From: Catenuloplanes niger
Lineage (GTDB): Bacteria > Actinomycetota > Actinomycetes > Mycobacteriales > Micromonosporaceae
Direction of reading: 5' to 3'
DNA length: 64,000 nt
Assembly (NCBI RefSeq): GCF_031458255.1
Contig: NZ_JAVDYC010000001.1
Location: forward strand, 7,302,501-7,366,500
Shown: positions 9,074 to 18,001 of the stretch, piece by piece
Position numbering within the stretch: position 1 is the first letter of the stretch
How the letters are laid out: each line of letters starts with the position of its first letter
Program-made: the position numbers and the translations under genes
Notes under the pieces: generated by a model
Databases searched by the model: none
Seen by the model: the letters and a program-made list of their open reading frames with translations, nothing else
What the model was told of the DNA's origin: nothing

Positions 9074-9958
9074 ATGGCACGCCGCATCCGTCTAGACGCC
9101 GAACTCGTCCGCCGCGGCCTGGCCCGCTCCCGCGAGCAGGCCGCCGCGCTCATCGAGGCCGGCCGGGTCGAGGTCCGGGGCGTGGTCGCCCGCAAGGCGG
9201 CCGCGCAGCTCGACCCCGCCGAGCCGATCGTGGTCACCGGCGCGGACCCGGTCGACGAGTACGTGTCCCGCGGCGGGCACAAGCTGGCCGGCGCGCTGGC
9301 CGCGTTCGGGCCCCGCGGCCTGGCGGTGGCCGGGCGGCGGGCGCTGGACGCGGGCGCGTCCACCGGCGGGTTCACCGACTTGCTGCTGCGCGCGGACGTG
9401 GCCGAGGTGGTCGCCGTGGACGTCGGCTACGGCCAGCTCGCCTGGAAACTCCGTACCGACGAGCGGGTGCGGGTCTTCGAACGCACGAACGTGCGGACGC
9501 TCACGCCGGAGGCCATCGGTGGCCCGGTCGACCTGGTCGTGTCCGACCTGTCGTTCATCTCGCTGCGCCTGGTACTGCCCGCGCTGGCCGGCTGCGCGCT
9601 GCCGGACGCCGACCTCGCGCTGATGGTCAAGCCGCAGTTCGAGGTGGGCAAGGAACGGGTCGGCGAGGGCGGCGTGGTGCGCGACCCGGCGCTGCGCGCG
9701 GAGGCGGTCCTGGACGTGTGCGCGGCGGCGCTGGAGCTGGGGCTCGGGCTGGCCGGGGTGGCCGCGAGCCCGCTGCCCGGACCGAGTGGCAACGTCGAGT
9801 TCTTCGTGTGGCTGCGGCGCGGTGCGCCGGCCGCGGACCCGGTCCACGTGCGCGCGGTCGTCGAGGCCGGACCCACGGGTACGGTGGCGGAGCACGCGCC
9901 GGAGCCAGGCGCGGAATCGCTTGTTGACAGGGGAGTGACGAGTGACGAGCACCGCTAA
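9074..9958 (+). CDS. tlyA: TlyA-type rRNA 2'-O-methyltransferase
   Basis: 294 residues. An S4 RNA-binding domain occupies residues 1-60 (RLDAELVRRGLARSREQAAA). The rest is an FtsJ/RrmJ-like methyltransferase: conserved SRGGHKLAGAL, the AdoMet loop LDAGASTGGFTD, VSDLSFISLR, and MVKPQFEVGKERVG. In M. tuberculosis the enzyme 2'-O-methylates 16S C1409 and 23S C1920, which makes ribosomes capreomycin sensitive. An older literature calls TlyA a hemolysin. ATG with weak purine-rich upstream sequence. It overlaps nadK by 17 bp. Confidence 0.93.
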   Translation: MARRIRLDAELVRRGLARSREQAAALIEAGRVEVRGVVARKAAAQLDPAEPIVVTGADPVDEYVSRGGHKLAGALAAFGPRGLAVAGRRALDAGASTGGFTDLLLRADVAEVVAVDVGYGQLAWKLRTDERVRVFERTNVRTLTPEAIGGPVDLVVSDLSFISLRLVLPALAGCALPDADLALMVKPQFEVGKERVGEGGVVRDPALRAEAVLDVCAAALELGLGLAGVAASPLPGPSGNVEFFVWLRRGAPAADPVHVRAVVEAGPTGTVAEHAPEPGAESLVDRGVTSDEHR

Positions 9959-10844
9959 CCGGTCGGCGCTGCTGGTGACCCACACGGGCCGCCGGCACAG
10001 CACGGAGCACGCGGCGTCGATAGCGAACGACCTCGTACGCGCGGGCTTCGAGGTGCGGGTGGTGGCCTCCGAGATCGGCGATCTGGACCTGCCGCCCGGC
10101 GTGACGCCGGTGTTCGGACCGTCCGCGGCCGAGGGCGTGGAGATCGTGTTCGCGCTCGGCGGGGACGGCACGTTCCTGCGCGCGGCCGAGCTGGCCCGGC
10201 CGAACAAGGCGCCGCTGCTCGGCATCAACCTCGGCAAGGTGGGCTTCCTGGCCGAGGCCGAGATCAGCGACATCGACCAGGCCGTGGCGGACGTGGTGCG
10301 CGGTGCCTACACCGTGGACGAGCGGCTCACGCTGGACGTCAAGGCCGAGCTGGACGGTGAGCTGATCGCGGAGAGCTGGGCGCTCAACGAGGTCACGGTG
10401 GAGAAGGGCCAGCGGGCGCAGATGCTGGAGCTGCGCGTGGACGTGGACGGCCGGCCGCTGTCCCGGTACGGCTGCGACGGCGTGGTCTGCGCGACCCCGA
10501 CCGGCTCCACCGCGTACGCGTTCTCGGCCGGCGGCCCGGTGGTCTGGCCCGAGGTGGAGGCGCTGCTGCTGGTGCCGGTCGCCGCGCACGCGCTGTTCAG
10601 CAAGCCGCTCGTCACCGCGCCCACGTCGACGTTCGTGATCACGGTGGATCCGTACACGTCGGTCGCCACGCTCTGCGCGGACGGGCACCGCGTCTTCGAC
10701 CTGCCGCCGGGTGCGAAGGTCACTGTCCGGCGCGGCGCGCAACCGGTGCGTGTGGTTCAGCTGACGCCGCGGCCGTTCACCGATCGGCTGGTGGCGAAAT
10801 TCGACCTCCCGGTTCTCGGCTGGCGGGGTACGAAGCGGCGGTAA
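9942..10844 (+). CDS. nadK: NAD kinase
   Basis: 300 residues, the usual bacterial length. It shows the catalytic GGDGTFLRAAELA near residue 73, NLGKVGFLAEAE, the NE motif in WALNEVTVEK, and the substrate loop TPTGSTAYAFSAGG. It phosphorylates NAD to NADP using ATP or polyphosphate in the cytoplasm. The GTG start lies inside the end of tlyA, so the two are translationally coupled. Confidence 0.95.
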   Translation: MTSTANRSALLVTHTGRRHSTEHAASIANDLVRAGFEVRVVASEIGDLDLPPGVTPVFGPSAAEGVEIVFALGGDGTFLRAAELARPNKAPLLGINLGKVGFLAEAEISDIDQAVADVVRGAYTVDERLTLDVKAELDGELIAESWALNEVTVEKGQRAQMLELRVDVDGRPLSRYGCDGVVCATPTGSTAYAFSAGGPVVWPEVEALLLVPVAAHALFSKPLVTAPTSTFVITVDPYTSVATLCADGHRVFDLPPGAKVTVRRGAQPVRVVQLTPRPFTDRLVAKFDLPVLGWRGTKRR

Positions 10845-10917
10845 TCACGGTCTTCTCCGCAATTGGCGCACCGCTCGGCTGGAAATGTGTCAGAGGACGC
10901 GGCTACTGTCTTTGCCT

Positions 10918-12675
10918 GTGCTGGAAGAGCTGCGTATCACCGGCCTGGGCGTCATCGAGGACACCACACTGCCGCTGACCGGCGGCATGAACGTGATAAC
11001 CGGTGAGACCGGCGCCGGGAAGACCATGGTCGTGACCGGCCTCGGCCTGCTGTTCGGCGGGCGGGCCGATGCCGGTCGCGTGCGATCCGACCCGGGCCGC
11101 GCGGTCGTCGAGGGACGGTTGCGCCTGAAGGGCGCGATCGCCGACGCCGTGCTGGCCCGGATCACCGACGCGGGAGCGGAGGCGGACGACGACGGTGCGG
11201 TCATGCTGTCGCGCACCGTCACGATCGAGGGCCGCTCCCGGGCCCACGTCGGCGGCCGGTCCGCGCCGGTCGCCGTGCTCACCGACGTCGGTGAGCGGGT
11301 GCTGGCCGTGCACGGCCAGTCCGACCAGCTGCGCCTGCTGCGGCCGGCGGAGCAGCGCGCCGCGCTCGACCGGTTCGCCGGGCCCGAGCACGAGAAGCTG
11401 CTGGAGACGTTCCGGGAGACGTTCACGAAGTGGCGGCGGACCGCGGACGACCTCGCGGACCGGCGCCGCAACGCGCGCGACCGCAACCAGGAGGCGGACC
11501 TCCTCAAGCTCGGGCTGGACGAGATCACCCGCGTCGACCCGCAGCCGGGGGAGGACGACGAGCTGAAGGCGGAGGCGCAGCGCCTCGAGCACGCGGAGGG
11601 GCTGCGGACCGCGGCCGCGATCGCCTACCAGTCGGTGGCCGGCGGGTCCGAGGCCGCCGACGAGACGCCGGACGCGACCAGCCTGCTCGGCACCGCGCGC
11701 CGCACGCTGGAGGGGCAGGCCGCCGTCGACGCGAAGCTCGGCGACCTCGCGGCCCGCATCGAGGAGGCGGCCACGCTGGTCGCGGACGTCACCGCGGAGC
11801 TCTCGTCGTACCTGGACGCGCTGGACGCGGACCCGAACCGGCTGGCCGCCATCTACGAGCGGCGGGCGCTGCTGCGCGGGCTCACCCGGAAGTACGCGGA
11901 CGACATCGACGGTGTGATCGCCTGGGCGGAGACCGCGCGGACCCGGCTCGGCGAGCTCGACACGTCGGACGAACTGCTCGAGGAGCTGGAGAAGGAGCGC
12001 CAGCGGCTCGAGGCGGAGGTCGCGGAGCAGGCGGCCCGACTCACCGCGGCCCGGACCGAGGCGGCGGGCCGGTTCGCCGAGGAGGTCAGCGTCGAGCTGG
12101 CCGGGCTGGCGATGCCGCACGCGCGGGTCGAGGTGGCGGTGCTGCCGCGGAGCGCGGGAAAGAGCGAGCCGTCGGTGACCGTGGACGGCACCGAGGTCGG
12201 CGTGACCGCGGACGGCGCGGACGAGGTCGAGCTGCGCCTGCTGGCCCACCCGGGCGCACCGGCGCTGCCGCTGCAGCGCGGGGCGTCCGGCGGTGAGCTG
12301 TCCCGGGTGATGCTGGCGATCGAGGTGGTGTTCGCCGGGGCCGGTGGCCCGCCGACGCTGGTCTTCGACGAGGTCGACTCCGGCGTGGGCGGCACCGCGG
12401 CGGTGGAGATCGGGCGGCGGCTGGCCCGGCTGGCGCGCAGCCACCAGGTGCTGGTGGTGACGCACCTGCCGCAGGTGGCCGCGTTCGCGGACCGGCACCT
12501 GGTGGTGGCGAAGGACACCGGGGGCGCGGTGACGACCAGCGGGGTGCGGGTGGTGGAGGACACCGACCGGGCCCGGGAACTGTCCCGGATGCTAGCCGGC
12601 CTGCCCGACTCGGACCTGGGCATCGCGCACGCGGAGGAGCTGCTGGCGGTCGCCGACCGGGAGAAGCGCCGCTGA
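10918..12675 (+). CDS. recN: DNA repair protein RecN
   Basis: About 585 residues. Walker A GETGAGKT lies near residue 30, the central part is a long coiled coil (ERQRLEAEVAEQAARLTAAR), and the C-terminal ATPase half has the signature GASGGELSRVMLAIE and Walker B TLVFDEVDSGVGG. It is an SMC-like ATPase for double-strand-break repair. The GTG at 10918 (VLEELRITG) gives the family N-terminus; an in-frame ATG at 10885 would add 11 non-conserved residues. It is the last gene before the repeat array at 12.7-13.1 kb. Confidence 0.93.
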   Translation: MLEELRITGLGVIEDTTLPLTGGMNVITGETGAGKTMVVTGLGLLFGGRADAGRVRSDPGRAVVEGRLRLKGAIADAVLARITDAGAEADDDGAVMLSRTVTIEGRSRAHVGGRSAPVAVLTDVGERVLAVHGQSDQLRLLRPAEQRAALDRFAGPEHEKLLETFRETFTKWRRTADDLADRRRNARDRNQEADLLKLGLDEITRVDPQPGEDDELKAEAQRLEHAEGLRTAAAIAYQSVAGGSEAADETPDATSLLGTARRTLEGQAAVDAKLGDLAARIEEAATLVADVTAELSSYLDALDADPNRLAAIYERRALLRGLTRKYADDIDGVIAWAETARTRLGELDTSDELLEELEKERQRLEAEVAEQAARLTAARTEAAGRFAEEVSVELAGLAMPHARVEVAVLPRSAGKSEPSVTVDGTEVGVTADGADEVELRLLAHPGAPALPLQRGASGGELSRVMLAIEVVFAGAGGPPTLVFDEVDSGVGGTAAVEIGRRLARLARSHQVLVVTHLPQVAAFADRHLVVAKDTGGAVTTSGVRVVEDTDRARELSRMLAGLPDSDLGIAHAEELLAVADREKRR

Positions 12676-12722
12676 CGCGCGACCGCCGGGCCTCCGATCG
12701 GGAGCCCGGCGGTCCGGTCCTC

Positions 12723-13143
12723 GGCCACGCCGGATGCGGCGGTCCGTCATCGGGCCGCGCCGTTTCCGGCGGTCCGTTTCCGGCACGCCGCGCCCGGCGG
12801 TTTCGGAATCCGGCCACGTCGGGTCCGGCGGGTTCGGGATTTTGGCCGCGCCGCGTCCGGCGGTGCGGGATTTGGCCGAGCCGCGCCCGGCGGTGCGGAA
12901 TCCGGCCACGTCGAGTCCGGCGGGTTCGGGATTTGGCCGCGTCGCGTCCGGCGGTGCGGGATTTGGCCGCGCCGGGTCCGGCGGGTTGGGGATCCGGCCA
13001 CGTGGGGTCCGGCGGGTTCGGGATTCGGCCGCGCCGCGTCCGGCGGTGCGGAATCCGGCCGCGCCGGGACCGGCGGGTTGGGATTGGCGTGCCGGGTCCG
13101 GCGGTTCGGAGCGGGCCACGCCGGGACCGGCGGGTTCGGGCTC
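12723..13143. repeat. Tandem array of a ~30-bp repeat (14 units)
   Basis: Unit GGCC(G/A)CG(C/T)CG(C/G)G plus TCCGGCGG(T/G) plus (G/T)CGGGATTT or GGAATCC. Unit starts are at 12723, 12753, 12782, 12812, 12844, 12874, 12904, 12935, 12965, 12996, 13027, 13057, 13086 and 13114. Spacing drifts between 28 and 32 bp, which argues against coding. Units abut directly, so this is not a CRISPR. Confidence 0.85.
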
Positions 13144-13154
13144 TTCGCGCCGGG

Positions 13155-13230
13155 ACCGGCAAGGAGGAGCGCCGGCGACGACTGGTGCCCGCGGGAGCAT
13201 GCGGAACGTCACCACGCCGGAGGTGGGCGG
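13155..13230 (+). repeat. Dispersed ~75-bp repeat, copy A
   Basis: Contains GGTGCCCGCGGGAGCA, then a CGG-ACG segment, then CCACGCCGGAGGTGGG. A clearly related copy is at 56909-56986 with the same order and spacing of these blocks. Non-coding in both places. Confidence 0.7.
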
Positions 13231-13351
13231 CGAAAAGACGCAGCGTGACGTGACCGCGGACACAGCGGAAATCTATTTGGCCGGGAATCTGCTGGTCAAA
13301 GCCGATTTGTCGGCATGTCGTGCGAACACGAGGTCGAGTCAACGTGTCACG

Positions 13352-14539
13352 ATGATGGCGATGCGCCTACCCACTCTTCGCCGCACCCGGGCCGCCGAAC
13401 CCGGGATCGTCGCCGGCACCGCTCGGCTCGATCGCCGCACGAAGCGGCTGACCGGTCGGCTGCGCCCCGGTGACATCGCCGTGATCGACCATGTCGACCT
13501 GGACCGGGTGGCCGCCGACTCGCTGGTCGCGGTCGGGGTGGCCGCGGTGCTGAACGCGAAGCCGTCGATCTCCGGGCGGTACCCGAATCTGGGCCCCGAG
13601 GTGCTGGTCAAGGCCGGCATCCCGCTGCTGGACGATCTCGGCGAGGGGCTGTTCCAGCAGATCCGGGAGGGCGACACGGTCCGGATCGACGGCAACACCG
13701 TGTACGCCGGGGCCGAGGCGCTGGTGCACGGCACCCGGCAGGACGCCGAGACCGTGGCCAAGGCGATGGCGGACGCGCGCGAGGGGCTGTCGGTGCAGCT
13801 CGAGGCGTTCGCGGCGAACACCATGGACTACCTCAAGCAGGAACGTGACCTGCTGCTCGACGGCGTGGGCGTGCCGGAGATCGAGACCCGGATCAGCGGG
13901 CGCCACGTGCTGATCGTGGTGCGGGGCTACGACTACCGCGCCGACCTGGACGTGCTGCGGCCGTACATCCGGGAGTACCGGCCGGTGCTGATCGGTGTGG
14001 ACGGCGGCGCGGACGCGCTGATCGAGGCCGGCTACACGCCCGACATGATCATCGGCGACATGGACTCGGTGAGCGACGACGTGCTGCGCTGCGGCGCGGA
14101 GATCGTGGTGCACGCCTATCCGGACGGCCGGGCGCCGGGCCTGCCGCGCGTGCACCAGCTCGGCGTGCCGGCGATCACCTTCCCGGCCGCGGCGACCAGC
14201 GAGGACATCGCGCTGCTGCTGGCGGACGAGAAGGGCGCCGAGCTGATCGTGGCGGTCGGCACCCACTACACGCTGGTCGAGTTCCTGGACAAGGGGCGCG
14301 GCGGCATGGCGTCGACGTTCCTGACCCGGCTGCGGGTCGGCGGCAAGCTGGTCGACGCGAAGGGCGTGAGCCGGCTCTACAAGCAGACCATCCCGGGCTC
14401 GTCGCTGCTGCTGCTCGCCGGGTCGGCGATCGCGGCGATGACGGCGGCGGTGACGGTCTCCACCGTGGGCAAGGCGTACCTCGGTGTGGTCTCCGAGTGG
14501 TGGGACAATCTCGTGTTCCAGCTCGGTCAGCTGTTCTAG
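13352..14539 (+). CDS. steA: Cytokinetic ring protein SteA
   Basis: 395 residues of the SteA/Rv1697 family. It has GTARLDRRTKRLTGRLRPGD at the N-terminus, SGRYPNLGPEVLVKAGIPLL, a thiamine-pyrophosphokinase-like middle (IGVDGGADALIEAGYTPDMI, GDMDS), SSTFLTRL-type RVGGKLVDAKGVSRLY, and a C-terminal membrane segment. In Corynebacterium, SteA works with SteB in septal peptidoglycan hydrolysis and division. ATGs lie at 13352, 13355 and 13361; no strong ribosome site decides between them. The frame stays open upstream through the repeat array, but that is not homologous sequence. Confidence 0.9.
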   Translation: MMAMRLPTLRRTRAAEPGIVAGTARLDRRTKRLTGRLRPGDIAVIDHVDLDRVAADSLVAVGVAAVLNAKPSISGRYPNLGPEVLVKAGIPLLDDLGEGLFQQIREGDTVRIDGNTVYAGAEALVHGTRQDAETVAKAMADAREGLSVQLEAFAANTMDYLKQERDLLLDGVGVPEIETRISGRHVLIVVRGYDYRADLDVLRPYIREYRPVLIGVDGGADALIEAGYTPDMIIGDMDSVSDDVLRCGAEIVVHAYPDGRAPGLPRVHQLGVPAITFPAAATSEDIALLLADEKGAELIVAVGTHYTLVEFLDKGRGGMASTFLTRLRVGGKLVDAKGVSRLYKQTIPGSSLLLLAGSAIAAMTAAVTVSTVGKAYLGVVSEWWDNLVFQLGQLF

Positions 14540-14556
14540 AGCAGAAAGCGCTACCT

Positions 14557-15489
14557 GTGATCAATTTCCGGTACCACGTCGTGTCGCTCACCGCGGTCTT
14601 CCTCGCGCTGGCGATCGGGCTGGTGGTCGGCACCGCCGCGCTGAACGGGCCGGCCGTCGACGCGCTGGACGGCCAGGTGCAGAAGCTCAGCAAGGACAAC
14701 AGCCAGCTGCGGGACAGCGTCGGCCAGCTGCAGAACGAGGTCAACTCGCAGGAGGACTTCGCGGTCGGCGCGGCGCCGATACTGCTCGGCGGCAAGCTGA
14801 CCGGCCGGCGGGTGGCGCTGGTGGTGCTGCCGACCGGCGGTGACTACGCGGAGCAGCTGCGCACCATGCTGGCCACGGCCGGCGCGACCGTGACCGGCCG
14901 GGTGGACGTCCAGGAGAGTTTCACCGACCCGGACAACAGCGTGAACCTGCTGGACCTGGCGCACCGCGCGGTGCAGACGTCGCTGCCGGCCGCCGGGCTG
15001 CCCAGCAACGCGGACGGCGTGGAGACCTCGGCGGCGCTGCTGGCGACCGCGCTCTACGACCGGACGCCGCCGGCCACCGACTCGGACCGCAACGCGGTGC
15101 TGGCGGCGTACGCGGCCGCGAACTACATCACGGTCGAGGACGATCGGGTCGCCGGCCCGGCCGAGGCCGTGGTGATCGTGGGCGGGCTGCCGCCGACCGA
15201 CGAGCGCGCGGACGAGAAGAACACCTCCACGGTGACGCTGGTCGCCCAGTTCGACGCGGCCGGGAAACTGGTGGTGGGCGGCAACGGGGTCGGCGACGGC
15301 AACGTGGTCGCGGCGATCCGCGGCGACGCGGCACTGTCCAAGACGATCGCGACCGTGGACAACGTGAACACCGCGCAGGGCTCGGTCGTCACCTGCCTGG
15401 CGCTGACCGACCTGCTCGGCACGAACAAGGTCGGCCACTACGGGCTCGGCGCGGGCGCCACGTCGATACTGCCCACTCCGGCACAGTGA
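14557..15489 (+). CDS. steB: SteB / MctB-family copper transporter-like protein
   Basis: 310 residues. The GTG start gives VINFRYHVVSLTAVFLALAI, one N-terminal membrane helix followed by a coiled coil (LDGQVQKLSKDNSQLRD) and an extracytoplasmic domain with MVLPTGG-like and VVIVGGLPPTD segments. This is the Rv1698/MctB family, reported as a copper-resistance outer channel in mycobacteria and as the SteA partner SteB in corynebacteria. It lies 17 bp after steA, so the pair is one operon. Confidence 0.88.
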   Translation: MINFRYHVVSLTAVFLALAIGLVVGTAALNGPAVDALDGQVQKLSKDNSQLRDSVGQLQNEVNSQEDFAVGAAPILLGGKLTGRRVALVVLPTGGDYAEQLRTMLATAGATVTGRVDVQESFTDPDNSVNLLDLAHRAVQTSLPAAGLPSNADGVETSAALLATALYDRTPPATDSDRNAVLAAYAAANYITVEDDRVAGPAEAVVIVGGLPPTDERADEKNTSTVTLVAQFDAAGKLVVGGNGVGDGNVVAAIRGDAALSKTIATVDNVNTAQGSVVTCLALTDLLGTNKVGHYGLGAGATSILPTPAQ

Positions 15490-15513
15490 GTGCCCGGTTC
15501 CTAGAATCGCGTC

Positions 15514-16356
15514 ATGCCCGTTCCTAGGATTCTGGTGTTCGCCGCCGGCGCGCTCGCCGCGCGTGCCGCGCTGACCGCGGTCCGCCGCAGTTCGGTCAAC
15601 CCGTCGCTGGAGCGGGCCAACTTCCGCGGCCGCACGGTCACGCTGGCCGGCGGCCCCGCGCTCGCCGCCGGTGCCTCGATCGCGGCCGCGGCCGGTGCGT
15701 CCAGCGGCCCGGCCGCCGCGGCCGCGCTGACCGCCGGGCTCACCTCCGGCGCGGTCGGCCTCTACGACGACGTGGTCGGCAACCGGCCGGAGCAGAAGGC
15801 GGCCAAGGGCTTCGCCGGTCACCTGCGCGCGCTGCGCCAGGGCCGGGTCACCAGCGGGCTGGTGAAGATCGCCGGGGTCGGCGGCGCCGGGCTGGCCGCG
15901 TCCGCGCTGCTCGCGCTGGACCGGCCGGGCCGGTCCCGGTGGGGCACGCTGACCGACGTGGCGCTGGGCGCGGGCGTCATCGCGGGTACGGCGAACCTGG
16001 TCAACCTGCTCGACCTGCGCCCCGGCCGGGCGATCAAGGCGAGCGCGCTGATCGCCGCGCCGCTGCTGTCCACGACCGCCGCGGGCGGGCTGGCCGCCGG
16101 AGCGGCCGGCGCCGCGGCCGGGCTGCTGCCGGACGACCTGGACGAGCGGATCATGCTGGGCGACTCCGGCGCGAACGCGCTGGGCGCGCTGCTCGGCGTC
16201 GCGATCGCGGCGAAGGCCGGGCCGATCGGCCGCGCGGTGATCTTCGCGGGCCTGGCCGGGCTGACCGCGGCCAGCGAGCGGGTCAGCTTCACCGCGGTCA
16301 TCCAGCGCACCCCCGGCCTGCGCGAACTCGACGAGCTCGGGCGGCGGCAGAGCTGA
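15514..16356 (+). CDS. MraY/PNPT-like membrane protein
   Basis: 280 residues, strongly hydrophobic (Ala/Gly/Leu-rich, about 7-8 membrane segments). Motifs in order resemble the polyprenyl-phosphate N-acetylhexosamine-1-phosphate transferase family: [11 protein letters not shown] near residue 77 (the DD motif), [15 protein letters not shown] near 160 (NxxNLxD), and [15 protein letters not shown] near 210. The family's later His-rich loop is not evident and the protein is shorter than MraY (~360), so catalytic activity is uncertain. It sits between steB and the MurJ-like flippase, so a role in lipid-linked precursor handling is plausible. Confidence 0.72.
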   Translation: MPVPRILVFAAGALAARAALTAVRRSSVNPSLERANFRGRTVTLAGGPALAAGASIAAAAGASSGPAAAAALTAGLTSGAVGLYDDVVGNRPEQKAAKGFAGHLRALRQGRVTSGLVKIAGVGGAGLAASALLALDRPGRSRWGTLTDVALGAGVIAGTANLVNLLDLRPGRAIKASALIAAPLLSTTAAGGLAAGAAGAAAGLLPDDLDERIMLGDSGANALGALLGVAIAAKAGPIGRAVIFAGLAGLTAASERVSFTAVIQRTPGLRELDELGRRQS

Positions 16357-16357
16357 C

Positions 16358-18001
16358 GTGGCGTCCGGCCTGAGGTCGCGGACCGTCGTCGGAGCCGCCG
16401 CGCTGATCGCGGTGCTCACCGTGGTCAGCCGCGTGGCGGGCTTCGCGCGGACCACCGTGTTCGCCTGGACGGTCGGCCCGACCGACCTGGGCGACACCTA
16501 CCTGGCGGCGAACACGCTGCCGAACGTCATCTTCGAGCTGGTCGCCGGCGGCGCGCTGGCCGGCCTGGTGGTGCCGCTGCTGGCCAGGGCCGTGGAGGCG
16601 GGCGACCGGGAGCGGGTCGGGAGGATCACGTCGGCGCTGCTCGGCTGGGTGCTGGTGCTGCTGGTGCCGGTCGCGGTCCTGGTGGCGCTCGCGGCCGGCC
16701 CACTGGTCGAGGTGATCATGCCGCTGGCGTCGCCCGCCGAGCTGGAGACCGGCGCCCGCATGCTGCGGGTGTTCGCGCCGCAGCTGCCGCTCTACGGCGT
16801 CGGCGTGGTGCTCACCGGCGTGCTCCAGTCGCACCGCCGGTTCGCCTGGCCGGTGATCGCACCGCTGCTGTCCAGTCTCACGGTGATCGGGGTCTACGCG
16901 GCGTTCGGGCTCGCCGAGGGCACCCGGACCGGCATCGCGGACGTGTCCGGTGCCGGGGAGCTGATCCTGTCCGCCGGCACGACCTGCGGCGTCGTCGTGC
17001 TGTCCGGGTGCCTGCTGATCCCGGTCTCCCGGCTGCGGCTGCCGCTGCGCCCCACGCTCGGCCTGCCGGCCGACGCCCGGGAGCAGGTCGTCAGGCTCGG
17101 CTGGGCCGGACTGGTCACGGTCGGCGCGCAGCAACTCGCCCTGCTGGTCCTGATCGGTCAGGCGAGCGGCGGGCCGGACGGCACGACCGTGCTGTTCAAC
17201 CTGGCGCAGACCGTGTTCCTGCTGCCCTGGGCGGTGCTCGCGGTGCCGCTCGCGACCGCGGCGTACCCGGGCCTGACCACCGCGGACGACGCCGGGTACC
17301 GATCGCTGCTGGCCCGGACCGCCCGGCAGACCGCTCTGGTCAGCTGCCTGGGCGCGGCGGGCCTGGTCGCGGTCGCGATCCCGGCGACGGCCGTGCTCAC
17401 CGGCGGTCAGGCGATGACCCCGGGCGTGGTCGCGTTCGCGCCCGGACTGATCGGTTACGGACTCTTCGCGCTGCTGTCCCGCGCGCTCTACGCCCGCGGG
17501 CGGACCGCCGCCGTGGCCGGTGCGACCGCGGCCGGGTGGGCCGTCGTCGCGTTCCTCGCGGCCGTCCTCGGCGCGGTGACCGCGCCGGAGCACCGGGTGC
17601 TCGTGCTCGGCCTGGCGCACACCGCCGGCATGCTGGTCCTGGGCGCGCTGCTGCTGGCAGCGGTCCGGCGCACGGCCGGGCCGGCCGCGCTCGCCGGTCT
17701 CGCCCGCACGCTCCCGGCCGGGCTGGCCGGTGCGGTCGCCGCAGGTGCCGCCGGGTACGCGCTGGCCGCGCTCACCGACCCGACCCCGGCGCCCGGCTTC
17801 GCGGTGTTGCAAGGCATGCTGTGCGGGTTCGTCGGGGTCGCGGTGTTCCTCGGTGTCGCCTTCGTGCTCGACCGGGACCAGGTCACGAAACTCGCCCGGC
17901 GTGGCGGCGCGCGGCCCGGTGCGCCCGAGTCGGGTACCTTGCCGGACGGTGAGAACGACGCGCGGACTCCCGCCGCGCGGGACGGAGGGGACCGTACGTG
18001 A
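16358..18001 (+). CDS. murJ: MurJ-like lipid II flippase
   Basis: 547 residues with about 13-14 membrane helices. The N-terminus has RVAGFARTTVFAWTVGPTDL and ANTLPNVIFELVAGGALAGL, the hallmark MurJ/MviN start with its conserved Asn-Pro and Gly-rich helix ends; HRRFAWPVIAPLLSS lies further on. The C-terminal tail (~30 residues) is soluble and charged. It would flip lipid-linked peptidoglycan precursors. Other MurJ paralogues may exist elsewhere in the genome. GTG start 1 bp after the preceding stop. Confidence 0.85.
   Translation: MASGLRSRTVVGAAALIAVLTVVSRVAGFARTTVFAWTVGPTDLGDTYLAANTLPNVIFELVAGGALAGLVVPLLARAVEAGDRERVGRITSALLGWVLVLLVPVAVLVALAAGPLVEVIMPLASPAELETGARMLRVFAPQLPLYGVGVVLTGVLQSHRRFAWPVIAPLLSSLTVIGVYAAFGLAEGTRTGIADVSGAGELILSAGTTCGVVVLSGCLLIPVSRLRLPLRPTLGLPADAREQVVRLGWAGLVTVGAQQLALLVLIGQASGGPDGTTVLFNLAQTVFLLPWAVLAVPLATAAYPGLTTADDAGYRSLLARTARQTALVSCLGAAGLVAVAIPATAVLTGGQAMTPGVVAFAPGLIGYGLFALLSRALYARGRTAAVAGATAAGWAVVAFLAAVLGAVTAPEHRVLVLGLAHTAGMLVLGALLLAAVRRTAGPAALAGLARTLPAGLAGAVAAGAAGYALAALTDPTPAPGFAVLQGMLCGFVGVAVFLGVAFVLDRDQVTKLARRGGARPGAPESGTLPDGENDARTPAARDGGDRT

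Larger units (their letters stand above)
12676..13351. other. Gene-free region between recN and steA
   Basis: About 675 bp without a convincing gene. It holds the 14-unit array (12723-13143) and one copy of a dispersed repeat (13155-13230). The last ~90 bp (GGAAATCTATTTGGCC..., lower GC) probably carry the steA promoter. Open frames crossing it on both strands are created by the repeats: unit length varies 28-32 bp, so no frame is conserved. Confidence 0.7.

Noticed and set aside
12723-13143. CRISPR array
   Set aside because: Units abut with no unique spacers, lengths vary and no cas genes are present.
12734-13351. N-terminal extension of SteA through the repeat array
   Set aside because: The open frame is an effect of GC-rich repeats; SteA proteins begin at about 13352-13361.
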